From the NCBI GenBank assembly GCA_900637275.1, contig LR134362.1:930001-994000 (forward strand): a stretch of 64,000 nucleotides of DNA. Direction: 5' to 3'. The notes beneath the pieces were generated by a model. That model made no database searches and was not told the origin of the DNA. It worked only from the letters and a program-made list of their open reading frames with translations. The position numbers and the translations under genes were made by a program. Source of the DNA: [Pasteurella] aerogenes (GTDB lineage: Bacteria; Pseudomonadota; Gammaproteobacteria; Enterobacterales; Pasteurellaceae). Positions 26,097 to 36,165 of this stretch are shown one piece after another (positions within the stretch are counted from its first letter, which is position 1; the number at the start of each line of letters is the position of its first letter).

Positions 26097-27299
26097 ATGA
26101 TGGACTTCAATGCCTTCTTATTTCGTCAACAATTTCCCTATTTTCAACAAGCGGATGCCGCGGTTTATTTAGACAGCGCCGCTACTGCCTTAAAACCTGC
26201 CGCCTTAATTGAGGCGACTTGTGATTTTTATCAATCGGCGGGATCAGTGCATCGCAGTCAATATGATGAAAAACAAACCGCACTTTATGAACAAGCACGC
26301 GTTCGGGTGGCGCAATTTATTCATGCCTCCTCGCCGCAAGCAATTATTTGGACCTCCGGTACCACTCACAGCGTTAATCTTGTCGCTCATGGATTACCCT
26401 TTAGCCCACAAGATGAAATTATTATCAGCGAAGCCGATCACCATGCCAATTTTGTGACTTGGCACGAAATTGCTCATCAAAGTGGCGCAAAAATTCATGT
26501 GCTGCCAATCACTGATGATTGGTTAATTGATGAACAAGCCTTATTAAACACGCTCAATGCTAACACCAAATTGGTCGCTCTCAATTTTGTCTCCAATGTG
26601 ACCGGTACCGAGCAACCTGTCGCTCATCTCATTCAATTGATTCGCCAACATAGTCAAGCCTTGGTATTAGTCGATGCGGCGCAAGCCATTAGCCACATTG
26701 CCATTAATCTATCCCAATTGGACGCTGATTTTCTCGCTTTTTCAGCGCATAAATTATATGGTCCCAACGGACTGGGCGTCTTAAGCGGAAAAATGACCGC
26801 ACTTTCCCAACTTCGCCCGCTGTTTTTTGGTGGCAAAATGGTTGATCGGGTATCAAAAAACCAAATCACCTTCGCCGACTTGCCTTATCGCTTAGAAGCC
26901 GGCACACCAAATATCGCTGCGGTGATCGGCTTCAACGCTTGCTTAGCATGGTTACAACAATGGGATTTAATACAAGCGGAACGCCACGCGGTACAACTTG
27001 CCGAACAAGTCAAAGTGCAGTTAAAAAATTACTCAAATTGCCAACTTTTTTTATCGCCACAACCAAGTTCCGTTGTCAGTTTTATTTTTAGTGATATTGC
27101 CACCTCCGATTTAGCGACTTTGCTTGCGGAACAAAATATTGCACTGCGCAGCGGCGAACATTGCGCCCAACCTTATTTGGCACGTTTAGGGCAATCCTCT
27201 ACCTTGCGCTTATCCTTTGCGCCTTATAATACAGAACAAGATGTGGCAGCATTTTTTGCCGCCTTGGACAAAAGTCTGGCATTATTGCAAGCGGCTTAA
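26097..27299 (+). CDS. csdA: cysteine desulfurase CsdA
   Basis: CsdA is a PLP enzyme that takes sulfur from cysteine as a persulfide for sulfur transfer to CsdE and further acceptors. The 400-residue protein has the PLP lysine in SAHKLYGPNG, the ATALKP start of the SufS/CsdA group, HHAN in the cofactor pocket, and the active Cys in LRSGEHCAQPYL near residue 360. The start is ATGATG at 26097 with AAGGAA upstream. csdE follows after 33 bases, the usual pairing. CsdA differs from IscS by its group II sequence, and no iron-sulfur scaffold gene is adjacent. Confidence 0.95.
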   Translation: MMDFNAFLFRQQFPYFQQADAAVYLDSAATALKPAALIEATCDFYQSAGSVHRSQYDEKQTALYEQARVRVAQFIHASSPQAIIWTSGTTHSVNLVAHGLPFSPQDEIIISEADHHANFVTWHEIAHQSGAKIHVLPITDDWLIDEQALLNTLNANTKLVALNFVSNVTGTEQPVAHLIQLIRQHSQALVLVDAAQAISHIAINLSQLDADFLAFSAHKLYGPNGLGVLSGKMTALSQLRPLFFGGKMVDRVSKNQITFADLPYRLEAGTPNIAAVIGFNACLAWLQQWDLIQAERHAVQLAEQVKVQLKNYSNCQLFLSPQPSSVVSFIFSDIATSDLATLLAEQNIALRSGEHCAQPYLARLGQSSTLRLSFAPYNTEQDVAAFFAALDKSLALLQAA

Positions 27300-27332
27300 T
27301 AAAAATAGACAAATAAAAACAGATTGATAAAA

Positions 27333-27722
27333 ATGGATATACAAGAAATAAAAAACCGATTACAACAAGCAAAAGCATGGGAAGATCGCTATCGTTTGAT
27401 TATCCAATGCGGAAAACAATTGCCCATACTGAGTGATGCACAATTAGCGGAAATGCCATTATTACAGGGTTGCGAAGCGAAAGTCTGGTTTAAAATCAGC
27501 GCCAAAAACGACCGCACTTTTCACTTTACCGCTTATAGCGAAGCCCGTATTATCAACGGGCTGTTGTGGCTTTTACTGCAAGAAATTGAAGATAAAAACG
27601 TTGCACAATTGCACCAATTTGATTTAACAGCCTATTTTAGCCAACTTGGTATTGCGCAACGTTTAAGCAGCACTCGATTAAACGGTTTGAAACAAATCGA
27701 AAAAATGCTACATGAACTTTAA
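27333..27722 (+). CDS. csdE: sulfur acceptor protein CsdE (SufE family)
   Basis: CsdE receives persulfide sulfur from CsdA and passes it on. The 129-residue protein has the SufE-fold signature with the acceptor Cys in LLQGCEAKVW (about residue 47) and the C-terminal RLSSTRLNGL stretch. The frame also allows a TTG start at 27324, but the ATG at 27333 (MDIQEIKNRL) fits the family better; the ribosome site is weak in both cases. It ends two bases before the stop of the convergent copA, so the two genes have practically no space for separate terminators. Confidence 0.92.
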   Translation: MDIQEIKNRLQQAKAWEDRYRLIIQCGKQLPILSDAQLAEMPLLQGCEAKVWFKISAKNDRTFHFTAYSEARIINGLLWLLLQEIEDKNVAQLHQFDLTAYFSQLGIAQRLSSTRLNGLKQIEKMLHEL

Positions 27723-27723
27723 T

Positions 27724-30240
27724 TTATTGATTTACTTTAAATTTTAACAACCGATTGGCATTGCTCACTACGGTAATCGAGGACAATGCCATCGCCAGCC
27801 CCGCCCACATTGGATTCAGCAAAAGATGCGCGACGGGATACAATACGCCGGCGGCAAGGGGAATGCCTAAGATATTGTAGATAAAAGCGCCAAATAAATT
27901 TTGTTTCATGTTGTGCAAAATCCCTTTGGATAACACCAATGCATCCGCTACTGCGCTAATACTGTGACGCATCAAGGTGAGTTCGGCTGTTTCAATCGCA
28001 ATATCACTACCACTCCCCATCGCAATACTCACATCCGCTTGCGCTAATGCTGGTGCGTCATTGATCCCATCACCAATCATCACGACATGGCGTCCCTGTG
28101 CCTGTAGATTTTTCACCGCATCTGCCTTGCCCTCCGGCAACACGCCGGCGATCACTTGTTCAATGCCAAGCTCAGTAGCAATAGCTTGCGCAGTTTTCGC
28201 TTGATCGCCAGTCAACATGACTAAATGATAACCTTGTTGCGTCAAACGCTGTAACGCCTCACGACTATCCTCACGAATCGGATCTTGAATGGCGAAAATC
28301 GCGGCTAATTGTTGTGCGACCGCTAAATAAACCAAAGTGGCACCCTGAGTTAATTTTTGCTCAAGATCCGCGCTCAAGGCTTGTTCTTGCGCCAAATCAA
28401 TGCCTTGCTGTGCCATTAATGTACGATTACCTAGCAATAAGGCTTGCCCATCGTAAACACCACTCACGCCCAATCCTTTTAAAGTACGAAAATCTTCAAT
28501 CGTCACCGCCTTTAACGCCTTTTGTTCATCGGCATAATCAACAATGGCTTTTGCCAAGGGGTGATTGGCATTTTGTTCCAGCGTTGCAGCAAAACCTAAA
28601 ATTTGCGCCTCTGACCACGCATTAAAAGTATAAAGTGCGGTCACTTTTGGCTCACCTTTGGTTAAAGTACCGGTTTTATCAAAAACCAAGGTATCAGCAC
28701 TTGCCGCTTTTTGCAAAGCATCGGCATCACGCACTAATATACCTAATTCCGCCGCACGCCCAATCCCTGCAATAATTGACATCGGTGTCGCCAACCCTAA
28801 AGCGCAAGGACAAGCGATGATTAACACTGTCGTAAATACCACTAACGCATAAGACAACGCCGGTTGCGGTCCAATGACATACCAAATGATACCCGCCAAT
28901 AACGCTAACGATATCACCACAGGGACAAACACCGCCGCGATTTTATCCGCCAATTGCGCAAGTTGCGGTTTGCTGCTTTGCGCTTGGCGTACGAGGCGAA
29001 TAATATTTGCTAAGGTCGTTTTGTCACCAATGTATTCCGCTTGAAATAACACCGAACCATCGCTGACTAACGTCCCAGCAATCACTTTATCGCCCACCTG
29101 TTTTTCCACCGGCAAAGGTTCGCCAGTTAGCATACTTTCATCCAACCAAGCGCTTCCTTGGCTGACAATACCATCTACCGCTACGCGATCTCCGGTTTTT
29201 AAACGCAGCATCATGCCTTGTTTAATCGCCGATACAGCAATTTCCCGTTCCCCTTGTTCTTCCACAACAATTGCTTTATTTGGGGTTAAATCCACTAAAC
29301 GTTCCAATGCTTTAGAAGAACGTTGTTTGGCTTTAGCCTCCAGCATTTTACCGAAATTGATAAAACCGATAATCATAGCGCTGGCTTCAAAATACAGATG
29401 ACGAGCATTTTCCGGAAAAATATCAGGTTTTAAACAAAGTACGAAAGAATATAGCCACGCGGCACCAGTTCCCAGAGCGACTAATGTATCCATGGTTGCA
29501 GTTTTTTTTAACAAATTTTTGGCGGCTTTTTGATAAAAATGCCCACCGGTAAAAATCATTATCGCTAACGTCGAGAAACAAATAACAAACCAATAAGGAC
29601 GAGAATGATCGGTAATCACCATTGATCCGCCTAACATCCCCCATAACATCAATAGTACCCCGAATGATAAAGCAATTGTGCCTTGCCATTTACGCAAACG
29701 AACTTCATGTTCAATTTGCTGTTGATATTTTTCCCGTCTAGTTTGTTCGTCTTCTAATAATTCCGCCCCGTATCCTGCTTGTTGGACAGCAGAAATCATA
29801 TCGGTAACCTCGCCTTGACCAAACACTAAAGCGGTTTGTTCAGCAAGGTTAATTTGTACTTTGCTGACTTGAGGTACTTGGTATAACGCCTTTTCTACGC
29901 GATTAACGCAAGCTACACAACTTAATCCCTCAAGCAGCAACATTACCTGATCCTGTGCATCACGATGAGCTTCAACTACCGCAGGATCAGGATTTTGGCT
30001 GACGTTGTCGGTTTTCGGCAGTTGATTAGGCTTTGGGCTGTCTTCTCCCAATTTGGCTTGATAACCCGCCTCCACAATGGCGTCGATCAACACTTGTGGA
30101 TCACGATCGCTGACGACCACCGCTTTATCCAAACTGACTTCGGCTTTTTCTACTCCGTCAATTTTACTTAACACTTCTTGCACACGTTTTACACAATGTC
30201 CGCAAGAAAGTTCACTTAAAGTGAGAACAGTTGTTTTCAT
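27724..30240 (-). CDS. copA: copper-exporting P1B-type ATPase CopA
   Basis: CopA pumps Cu+ from the cytoplasm to the periplasm. The 838-residue protein has two N-terminal heavy-metal domains: Cys13/Cys16 in SCGHCVKR and a second CVAC site near residue 107. It has eight membrane segments, the transport motif CPCALGLATPMS (about 476), phosphorylation site DKTGTLTKGEP (about 519) and GDGINDAPALAQAD. The frame is open to 30270, but the ATG at 30238-30240 has AAGGAA upstream and starts just before the first metal domain. A promoter with a 19-base spacer and dyad, typical of CueR control, lies at 30285-30315. Confidence 0.96.
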   Translation of the reverse strand: MKTTVLTLSELSCGHCVKRVQEVLSKIDGVEKAEVSLDKAVVVSDRDPQVLIDAIVEAGYQAKLGEDSPKPNQLPKTDNVSQNPDPAVVEAHRDAQDQVMLLLEGLSCVACVNRVEKALYQVPQVSKVQINLAEQTALVFGQGEVTDMISAVQQAGYGAELLEDEQTRREKYQQQIEHEVRLRKWQGTIALSFGVLLMLWGMLGGSMVITDHSRPYWFVICFSTLAIMIFTGGHFYQKAAKNLLKKTATMDTLVALGTGAAWLYSFVLCLKPDIFPENARHLYFEASAMIIGFINFGKMLEAKAKQRSSKALERLVDLTPNKAIVVEEQGEREIAVSAIKQGMMLRLKTGDRVAVDGIVSQGSAWLDESMLTGEPLPVEKQVGDKVIAGTLVSDGSVLFQAEYIGDKTTLANIIRLVRQAQSSKPQLAQLADKIAAVFVPVVISLALLAGIIWYVIGPQPALSYALVVFTTVLIIACPCALGLATPMSIIAGIGRAAELGILVRDADALQKAASADTLVFDKTGTLTKGEPKVTALYTFNAWSEAQILGFAATLEQNANHPLAKAIVDYADEQKALKAVTIEDFRTLKGLGVSGVYDGQALLLGNRTLMAQQGIDLAQEQALSADLEQKLTQGATLVYLAVAQQLAAIFAIQDPIREDSREALQRLTQQGYHLVMLTGDQAKTAQAIATELGIEQVIAGVLPEGKADAVKNLQAQGRHVVMIGDGINDAPALAQADVSIAMGSGSDIAIETAELTLMRHSISAVADALVLSKGILHNMKQNLFGAFIYNILGIPLAAGVLYPVAHLLLNPMWAGLAMALSSITVVSNANRLLKFKVNQ

Positions 30241-30284
30241 TTTCTTTTCCTTCATATTGAGATTGAACAATGTTGTCGAGATAA

Positions 30285-30315
30285 AGTCTAAACCTTAACC
30301 TTAAGTTAAAGTCAA
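30285..30315 (-). promoter_or_regulatory. CueR/MerR-type promoter of copA with 19-base spacer
   Basis: On the minus strand TTGACT (-35, 30310-30315) and TAGACT (-10, 30285-30290) are separated by exactly 19 bases holding the imperfect dyad CTTAAC/GTTAAG. Overlong spacers with a central dyad are the hallmark of MerR-family activators such as CueR. The regulator gene is not in the window. Confidence 0.75.
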
Positions 30316-30334
30316 CCGATTTATTCAAAAACAA

Positions 30335-31150
30335 TTAAAAAATTAACCGCTCTTTTCCGCAATAAACCGTAGCTTTATCTTGGCGAGCAAAACCAAGTAA
30401 GGTTAATTGATGTTTGGCTGCCATGTTAACTGCAAAATCTGTCGCTGCAGAAATGGCAACGAGCATTTCAATGCCACAACCGACCGTTTTTTGTACCATT
30501 TCATAACTGGCCCGGCTAGTAACATACACAAATCCTTGTGGTTTTCCATGTTGCGCATGCCAACCCAATAATTTATCCAATGCCACATGCCGCCCGACAT
30601 CTTCTCGAATCGCAAGCAGCTGTCCTTGCGGATCAAAAAAAGCAGCAGCATGAGTCGAACCCACTTGTTTCCCCAAGACTTGCGCCGCTTGCAGTTGCTG
30701 CAAACTATCATTTAATTTATCTAAATTTACCTGCAAAGTGCGGTCTAAAATTGGCAAGTTTCGCGTAACTTGATCTAACTGTTCCGAACCACAAATCCCA
30801 CAACCGGTGCGCCCGGTTAAAGTTCGTCGGTGTTCTTTTAGTTTAACAAAACAACGGGTTGCCAATTCGATTTGTACCTCAATACCATTACACACTTCAA
30901 CAACATCTATGCCATAAATTTCATTGGGGTATTCAATAATCCCTTCGGTCAAGGAAAAACCGAGGGCAAAATCTTCTAAATCTTGCGGCGAACACATCAT
31001 GACCGTATGCGCAATTCCGTTATATACCAAGGAAACCGGAACTTCGCAGGCTAACATTTCTTCAACCGGAGTTAATAGCGACGTTTTTTCACCTTGCGAT
31101 GCTGTTAATTTTTTGTAAAAAAAACTTGCTGTTTTTGTGACAGAGATCAA
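30335..31150 (-). CDS. fdhD: formate dehydrogenase sulfurtransferase FdhD
   Basis: FdhD transfers sulfur (from IscS) to the molybdenum bis-MGD cofactor, a step needed for active formate dehydrogenase. The 271-residue protein carries the essential paired cysteines in GRTGCGICG (about residue 118), plus VPVSLVYNGI, DFALGFSLTEGI and EDVGRHVALDKLLG. The start appears to be TTG at 31148-31150, because a strong AAGGAG lies before it and no ATG occurs until deep in the conserved region. It is divergent from fdnG with a 203-base promoter region holding an FNR-like site, so both could respond to oxygen. Confidence 0.95.
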   Translation of the reverse strand: MISVTKTASFFYKKLTASQGEKTSLLTPVEEMLACEVPVSLVYNGIAHTVMMCSPQDLEDFALGFSLTEGIIEYPNEIYGIDVVEVCNGIEVQIELATRCFVKLKEHRRTLTGRTGCGICGSEQLDQVTRNLPILDRTLQVNLDKLNDSLQQLQAAQVLGKQVGSTHAAAFFDPQGQLLAIREDVGRHVALDKLLGWHAQHGKPQGFVYVTSRASYEMVQKTVGCGIEMLVAISAATDFAVNMAAKHQLTLLGFARQDKATVYCGKERLIF

Positions 31151-31245
31151 AGTATTTCTCCTTATTTTTCATATTTGTTATAGATTTAGCCCCTAAAAAA
31201 GTTTATCCTATACAGGATTTATAGAGGGGAAAATTGTAATACAAT

Positions 31246-31259
31246 TTGATAACAATCTA
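31246..31259. promoter_or_regulatory. FNR-like site between fdhD and fdnG
   Basis: TTGAT-AACA-ATCTA matches the FNR consensus TTGAT-N4-ATCAA at nine of ten positions. It lies 95 bases before the fdnG start, and formate dehydrogenase-N operons are commonly FNR activated. The transcription start is not known. Confidence 0.5.
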
Positions 31260-31353
31260 TATTATCAACACTAACTTTTCTAAACATAAACGAATCTAAA
31301 TTTACTACTACAATGTGATCAACACAATAGTTGTTGATTTAAGGAGTATTTCT

Positions 31354-34300
31354 ATGCAGGTCAGTAGAAGAAAATTCTTTAAGATCTGTGCAGGTGGTAT
31401 GGCGGGAACTTCTGCTGCGATGTTAGGTTTTGCTCCGGCAACCGCATTAGCAGCGCCTCGCGAATACAAGTTATTACGAGCGACTGAAACTCGTAACACC
31501 TGTACTTACTGTGCTGTAGGCTGCGGTATGCTACTTTATAGCCTAGGCGACGGTTCATTAAACTCAAAAGGTAAACTTATTCATATTGAGGGTGACCCAG
31601 ATCATCCCGTCAGTCGCGGTGCGCTCTGCCCTAAAGGTGCCGGTGCATTAGACTATGTTAACAGCGATCGTCGCGTACGTTATCCGGAAGTCCGTGAAGC
31701 CGGTTCTAATGAATGGAAACGTATTTCTTGGCATGAAGCCATTGATCGTATTGCGCGCCACATGAAAGATGACCGTGACGCTAACTTTATTACACACAAT
31801 CAACAAGGCACTGAAGTTAACCAATGGTTAACCGCTGGATTCTTAGCCGGTTCCGCTTGTAGTAATGAAACTGGTATCCTGACACAAAAATTCGTACGTG
31901 CGCTCGGCATTGTTTTTACTGATAACCAAGCGAGTATCTGACACGGACCAACGGTAGCAAGTCTTGCTCCATCATTTGGTCGCGGTGCGATGACAAATCA
32001 CTGGGTTGATATTAAAAACTCCGACTTAGTTATTGTAATGGGTGGTAATGCCGCTGAAGCTCATCCTGTGGGTTTCCGTTGGGCAATTGAAGCGAAAAAA
32101 CAAAACGGTGCGAAATTAATAGTAGTTGACCCGCGCTTTAACCGTTCTGCGGCAGTTGCGGATCATTATATGCCAATTCGTCCGGGTACGGATATTGCCT
32201 TCCTTTCCGGTGTTATTCGTTATTTGTTGAAAAACGATAAAATTCAACACGAATATGTAAAACACTATACCAACGCAACATTTTTGGTAAACGAAAACTT
32301 CAAATTTGAGGACGGTTTGTTCTCTGGATATAATCCAGAAAAACGGACTTACGATCGCTCCACTTGGGGTTACCAATTTGACGAAGAAGGTCAACCAAAA
32401 CGTGATATGACCTTACAAGATCCGCGTTGCGTATTGAATATGTTAAGAGCGCACGTGGAACGTTATACCCCTGAAATGGTGGAACGTATCACCGGTACGC
32501 CACAAAAAGATTTCCAAATTTTCTGTGAAGAAGTGGCAAAAACTTCGGCTCCAGAAAAAGCGGCAACATTCTTATATGCCTTAGGTTGGACACAACATAC
32601 TGTTGGTTCGCAAAATATTCGTACAATGGCGATGATCCAATTGCTATTGGGAAATATCGGCGTTGCTGGTGGTGGTGTGAACGCATTGCGCGGTCACTCT
32701 AACGTACAAGGAATTACCGACTTAGGTTTATTCCCTAACCGTTTACCGGCGTATATTCCGTTGCCAAGCGAAAGCGATACTTCATTGGAATCATTCTTAG
32801 CACGTATTACACCAAAACAAATGATGAAAGACCAAGTTAACTATTGGGGCAATACACCTAAGTTTATGGTCAGTATGTTGAAGTCATTCTATGGTGATAA
32901 AGCAACAAAAGATAATGAATTCGGCTATCAATTCCTGCCGAAATTACCAAAAGGCGGAATGGATCAATTGTCATACATTGAAGATATGTATCAAGGCAAA
33001 GTTAACGGTTTCTTCTGTCAAGGGATGAATCCAATTGCCTCTTATCCAAATTCGCAAAAAATTATCAAAGCATTAAGTAAGCTTAAATATCTGGTTATTT
33101 TCGATCCGTTAATTACCGATACCTCCGAATTCTGGAAAAACCACGGTGAGTATAACGATGTTAAACCAGAAGAAATTCAAACCGAAGTATTCCGTTTACC
33201 AACCACTTGCTTTGCAGAAGAAGACGGTTCAATTGCGAACTCTGGTCGTTGGTTGCAATGGCACTGGAAAGGTGCGGAGCCACCAGGTGAAGCAAAAACC
33301 GATGGTGAGATTCTTTCCGAGCTTCGTGCGGCATTAATTGAGCTTTACCACAAAGAAGGCGGCAAAGCACCACTTGAACCGTTAGAAGCGATGGCATGGA
33401 ATTATAAAAATCCACTTGAGCCTAAAGCGGAAGAAATTGCTAAAGAAATCAACGGTTATGCCTTGGAAGATTTACTTGACGCCAACGGTAATGTCGTGTT
33501 GAAAAAAGGTCAATTACTTTCCGGCTTTGCACAAATGCGCGATGATGGTACCACTTCTGGTTCTTGCTGGATTTATACTGGTCAATGGACAGAAAAAGGT
33601 AACCAAATGGCTAACCGCGATAATTCTGATCCGTCAAACTTAGGAAATACCCTTGGTTGGGCATTCGCGTGGCCAATGAACCGTCGTATCATTTATAACC
33701 GTGCATCAGCTGACTTGGCAGGTAATCCTTGGAACCCGAAACGTCAATTGGTGAAATGGAACGGTTCTAGCTGGAACTATGTGGATGTTGCTGACTTTAC
33801 TACTGCGCCACCAAATAGTCCGACAATGCCTTATATCATGCAACCAGATGGTGTGAGTGGCTTGTTCGTTCGAGATCGTATGGTTGATGGTCCATTCCCG
33901 GAACACTATGAACCTATCGAAACACCAATCGGCACTAACCCGTTACATCCAAACGTGGTTTCCAGCCCAGTAGCGCGTGTATTTGAAAGTGACAAAGCAG
34001 ATTTGGGTACAACTGATGAATTCCCATATGTAGCAACCACTTATCGCTTAACTGAACACTTCCACTACTGGACCAAAAACGTACTACTTAACGTGATTGC
34101 GCAACCAGAACAATTCGTTGAAGTGGGTGAAGATTTAGCCAAAGAAAAAGGTATTAATCATGGTGATATGGTAAAAGTTAGCTCTAAACGTGGCTACATT
34201 AAAGGTGTGGCGGTTGTGACTAAACGTATCCGTTCGTTATTATCTGACGGTAAACCGATCCATACGATTGGTATTCCAATCCACTGGGGTTTTGCCGCCA

Positions 34301-34419
34301 CAACAGGCGCGAAAAAAGGTTATTTTGCCAATAACTTAACGGTGCGTGCCGGTGATGCGAATACGTTAACACCGGAATCGAAATGTATGTTAGTAAATAT
34401 TGAGAAAGTGGGGGCATAA
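31354..34419 (+). CDS. fdnG: formate dehydrogenase-N alpha subunit, selenocysteine-containing
   Basis: This molybdenum enzyme subunit oxidises formate in the periplasm and feeds electrons to the quinone pool. The gene is one frame of 1021 codons with an in-frame TGA at 31939-31941 (residue 196), in QASI-U-HGPTVASL, exactly the selenocysteine position of E. coli FdnG. The N-terminus has a twin-arginine signal (SRRKFFK) and then a 4Fe-4S site (CTYCAVGCGM). The length fits the family (about 1015). The ATG at 31354 has AAGGAG upstream. Reading the TGA as a stop would split the gene in two. It requires SelA, SelB and SelC encoded elsewhere. fdnH follows after one base. Confidence 0.97.
31939..31985 (+). 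promoter_or_regulatory. SECIS element directing selenocysteine at the fdnG TGA
   Basis: Directly after the TGA the RNA can fold with GACCAA (31946-31951) against TTTGGTC and an apical stem AGCAA/TTGCT around GTC, placing a GU-bearing loop at the distance typical of bacterial SelB-binding hairpins. The sequence resembles the E. coli fdnG/fdhF SECIS region. Confidence 0.75.
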
Positions 34420-34420
34420 T

Positions 34421-35323
34421 ATGGGTTCTGTTCAATCACAAAATATTATTAAAGCCTCTGCGATCTCATTTTTAACACCGCAACCACAAGCGCGTGATCA
34501 TCAAGTTGAAGTAGCAAAGTTAATTGATGTCACCACCTGTATCGGTTGTAAAGCTTGTCAAGTAGGCTGTTCCGAATGGAATGATTTACGTGCGGAACCG
34601 GAAAATTGTACCGGTGTCTATGACAACCCGATCGATTTAAATGCCAAAGCCTGGACGGTCATGAAATTCAACGAAGTTGAAGAAAATGAACGTTTGGAAT
34701 GGTTAATTCGTAAAGACGGTTGTATGCACTGTACCGAACCGGGCTGTTTAAAATCTTGTCCGTCACCGGGTGCAATTATTCAGTATGCTAACGGTATTGT
34801 TGACTTCCAATCCGATAAATGTATCGGATGTGGTTACTGTATCGCTGGCTGTCCGTTTAATATTCCACGGATGAACCCGGAAGATAACCGCGTGTACAAA
34901 TGTACCCTTTGCGTGGATCGTGTAACCGTAGGTCAAGAACCGGCTTGTGTAAAAACTTGCCCAACCGGTGCTATTCGTTTCGGTAGCAAAGAAGAAATGA
35001 AAGAATACGCCTCAAAACGCATTGAAGATTTGAAATCTCGCGGCTACGAAAATGCCGGACTTTACGATCCGGAAGGCGTAGGTGGTACGCATGTTATGTA
35101 TGTATTGCACCATGCGGATAAACCGGAACTCTACTCCGGCCTACCGAAAGATCCGAAAATTGACCCGACCATCGTGCTTTGGAAAGATATCCTCAAACCG
35201 GTGGCTGCGGTGGCAATGGGCGGTTTGGCATTAAGTGCAGTGGCTCACTATGTTGCCGTGGGTCCAAATACTGAAGAACTCGATCACGAGGAAGATGAAG
35301 AACACAACGGGGGTGAAAAATGA
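34421..35323 (+). CDS. fdnH: formate dehydrogenase-N beta subunit (four 4Fe-4S clusters)
   Basis: FdnH carries electrons from FdnG to the cytochrome b subunit. The 300-residue protein has four cysteine groups for 4Fe-4S clusters: CIGCKACQVGC, CMHCTEPGCLKSC, CIGCGYCIAGC and CTLCVDRV with CVKTC. A C-terminal membrane helix (about residues 248-268) anchors it. The start is the ATG at 34421, one base after the fdnG stop; an upstream in-frame start at 34400 would overlap fdnG and lacks support. It overlaps fdnI by four bases. The highly acidic C-terminus (HEEDEEHNGG) is notable. Confidence 0.96.
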   Translation: MGSVQSQNIIKASAISFLTPQPQARDHQVEVAKLIDVTTCIGCKACQVGCSEWNDLRAEPENCTGVYDNPIDLNAKAWTVMKFNEVEENERLEWLIRKDGCMHCTEPGCLKSCPSPGAIIQYANGIVDFQSDKCIGCGYCIAGCPFNIPRMNPEDNRVYKCTLCVDRVTVGQEPACVKTCPTGAIRFGSKEEMKEYASKRIEDLKSRGYENAGLYDPEGVGGTHVMYVLHHADKPELYSGLPKDPKIDPTIVLWKDILKPVAAVAMGGLALSAVAHYVAVGPNTEELDHEEDEEHNGGEK

Positions 35324-35997
35324 GCGATAAATTAAAGATCAACAATGATCAAAAAATTATTCGTCATAAAACGCCTGCGCGCCTCAGTCACTGGTTACTG
35401 GTTATCTGTTTTGCGGTAACTGGACTTTCCGGTGTGGCGTTCTTCTTCCCTGATTTTTCTTGGTTAGTGGAAATCCTAGGAACACCGCAATTAGCGCGTT
35501 TTGTACACCCGTTCACGGGAATTATCATGTTCTTTGCCTTTATTAACCTTGCACGTATTTATTGGCGTCATAATATCCCGGAAAAAAATGACTGGGTATG
35601 GCTAAAAAATATTAAAGAGGTATTAAAAGGTAATGAACACGCGGTTTCCGACAACGGAAAATACAACCTTGGACAAAAATTGTTATTCTGGACATTGATG
35701 TTGTCAATGATCCTATTATTGGTAACCGGCGTGATTATGTGGAGACAATATTTCTCGCATAATTTCCCTATTCCTGTAATTCGAATTGCAATTTTGCTTC
35801 ATTCTACCTGTGCCTTCTTACTCTTTACCGGTATTTTGGTACATATGTACATGGCATTTTGGGTCAAAGGCTCCATTCGCGGTATGGTAGAAGGTTGGGT
35901 TACTGTACGTTGGGCGAAAAAACATCACCCACGTTGGTTCCGTGAAGAAGTGCTACCAAAACTGGAGCAAGAAGCGAAAAAAAGCGAAAGCAAATAA
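35320..35997 (+). CDS. fdnI: formate dehydrogenase-N gamma subunit, cytochrome b556
   Basis: FdnI is the di-haem membrane subunit that reduces menaquinone and completes the FdnGHI complex. The 225-residue protein has four membrane segments with conserved histidines suited for haem ligation: the His in RLSHWLL, HPFTG, LLHSTCAF and HMYMAFW. The ATG overlaps the fdnH stop (ATGA), showing coupled translation. The C-terminus is basic and Lys-rich (KKSESK). An inverted pair of uptake sequences forms a terminator 50 bases downstream, so fdhE is probably transcribed separately or by read-through. Confidence 0.95.
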   Translation: MSDKLKINNDQKIIRHKTPARLSHWLLVICFAVTGLSGVAFFFPDFSWLVEILGTPQLARFVHPFTGIIMFFAFINLARIYWRHNIPEKNDWVWLKNIKEVLKGNEHAVSDNGKYNLGQKLLFWTLMLSMILLLVTGVIMWRQYFSHNFPIPVIRIAILLHSTCAFLLFTGILVHMYMAFWVKGSIRGMVEGWVTVRWAKKHHPRWFREEVLPKLEQEAKKSESK

Positions 35998-36046
35998 TCG
36001 CCACTATGCATAGTAGTGAAACAGAATAACTAGTATGCAAGAGCTA

Positions 36047-36075
36047 AAAAGTGCGGTAATTTTTACCGCACTTTT
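36047..36075 (+). terminator. terminator after fdnI built from paired uptake sequences
   Basis: AAAAGTGCGGTAA (36047-36059) pairs perfectly with 36063-36075 around loop TTT and ends in T. It separates fdnGHI from fdhE. Confidence 0.8.
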
Positions 36076-36165
36076 AATTAATGCCAAAATGCTTATCAAT
36101 AATCACCATGATTTTTCCATGAGTATTTCGGCATTAAATCACAATGATAACTATGGATATGTTTT

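Noticed and set aside
31315..31941. Separate 208-residue ORF before fdnG
   Set aside because: It is the N-terminal part of fdnG up to the selenocysteine TGA, with an upstream extension that ignores the Shine-Dalgarno at 31341.
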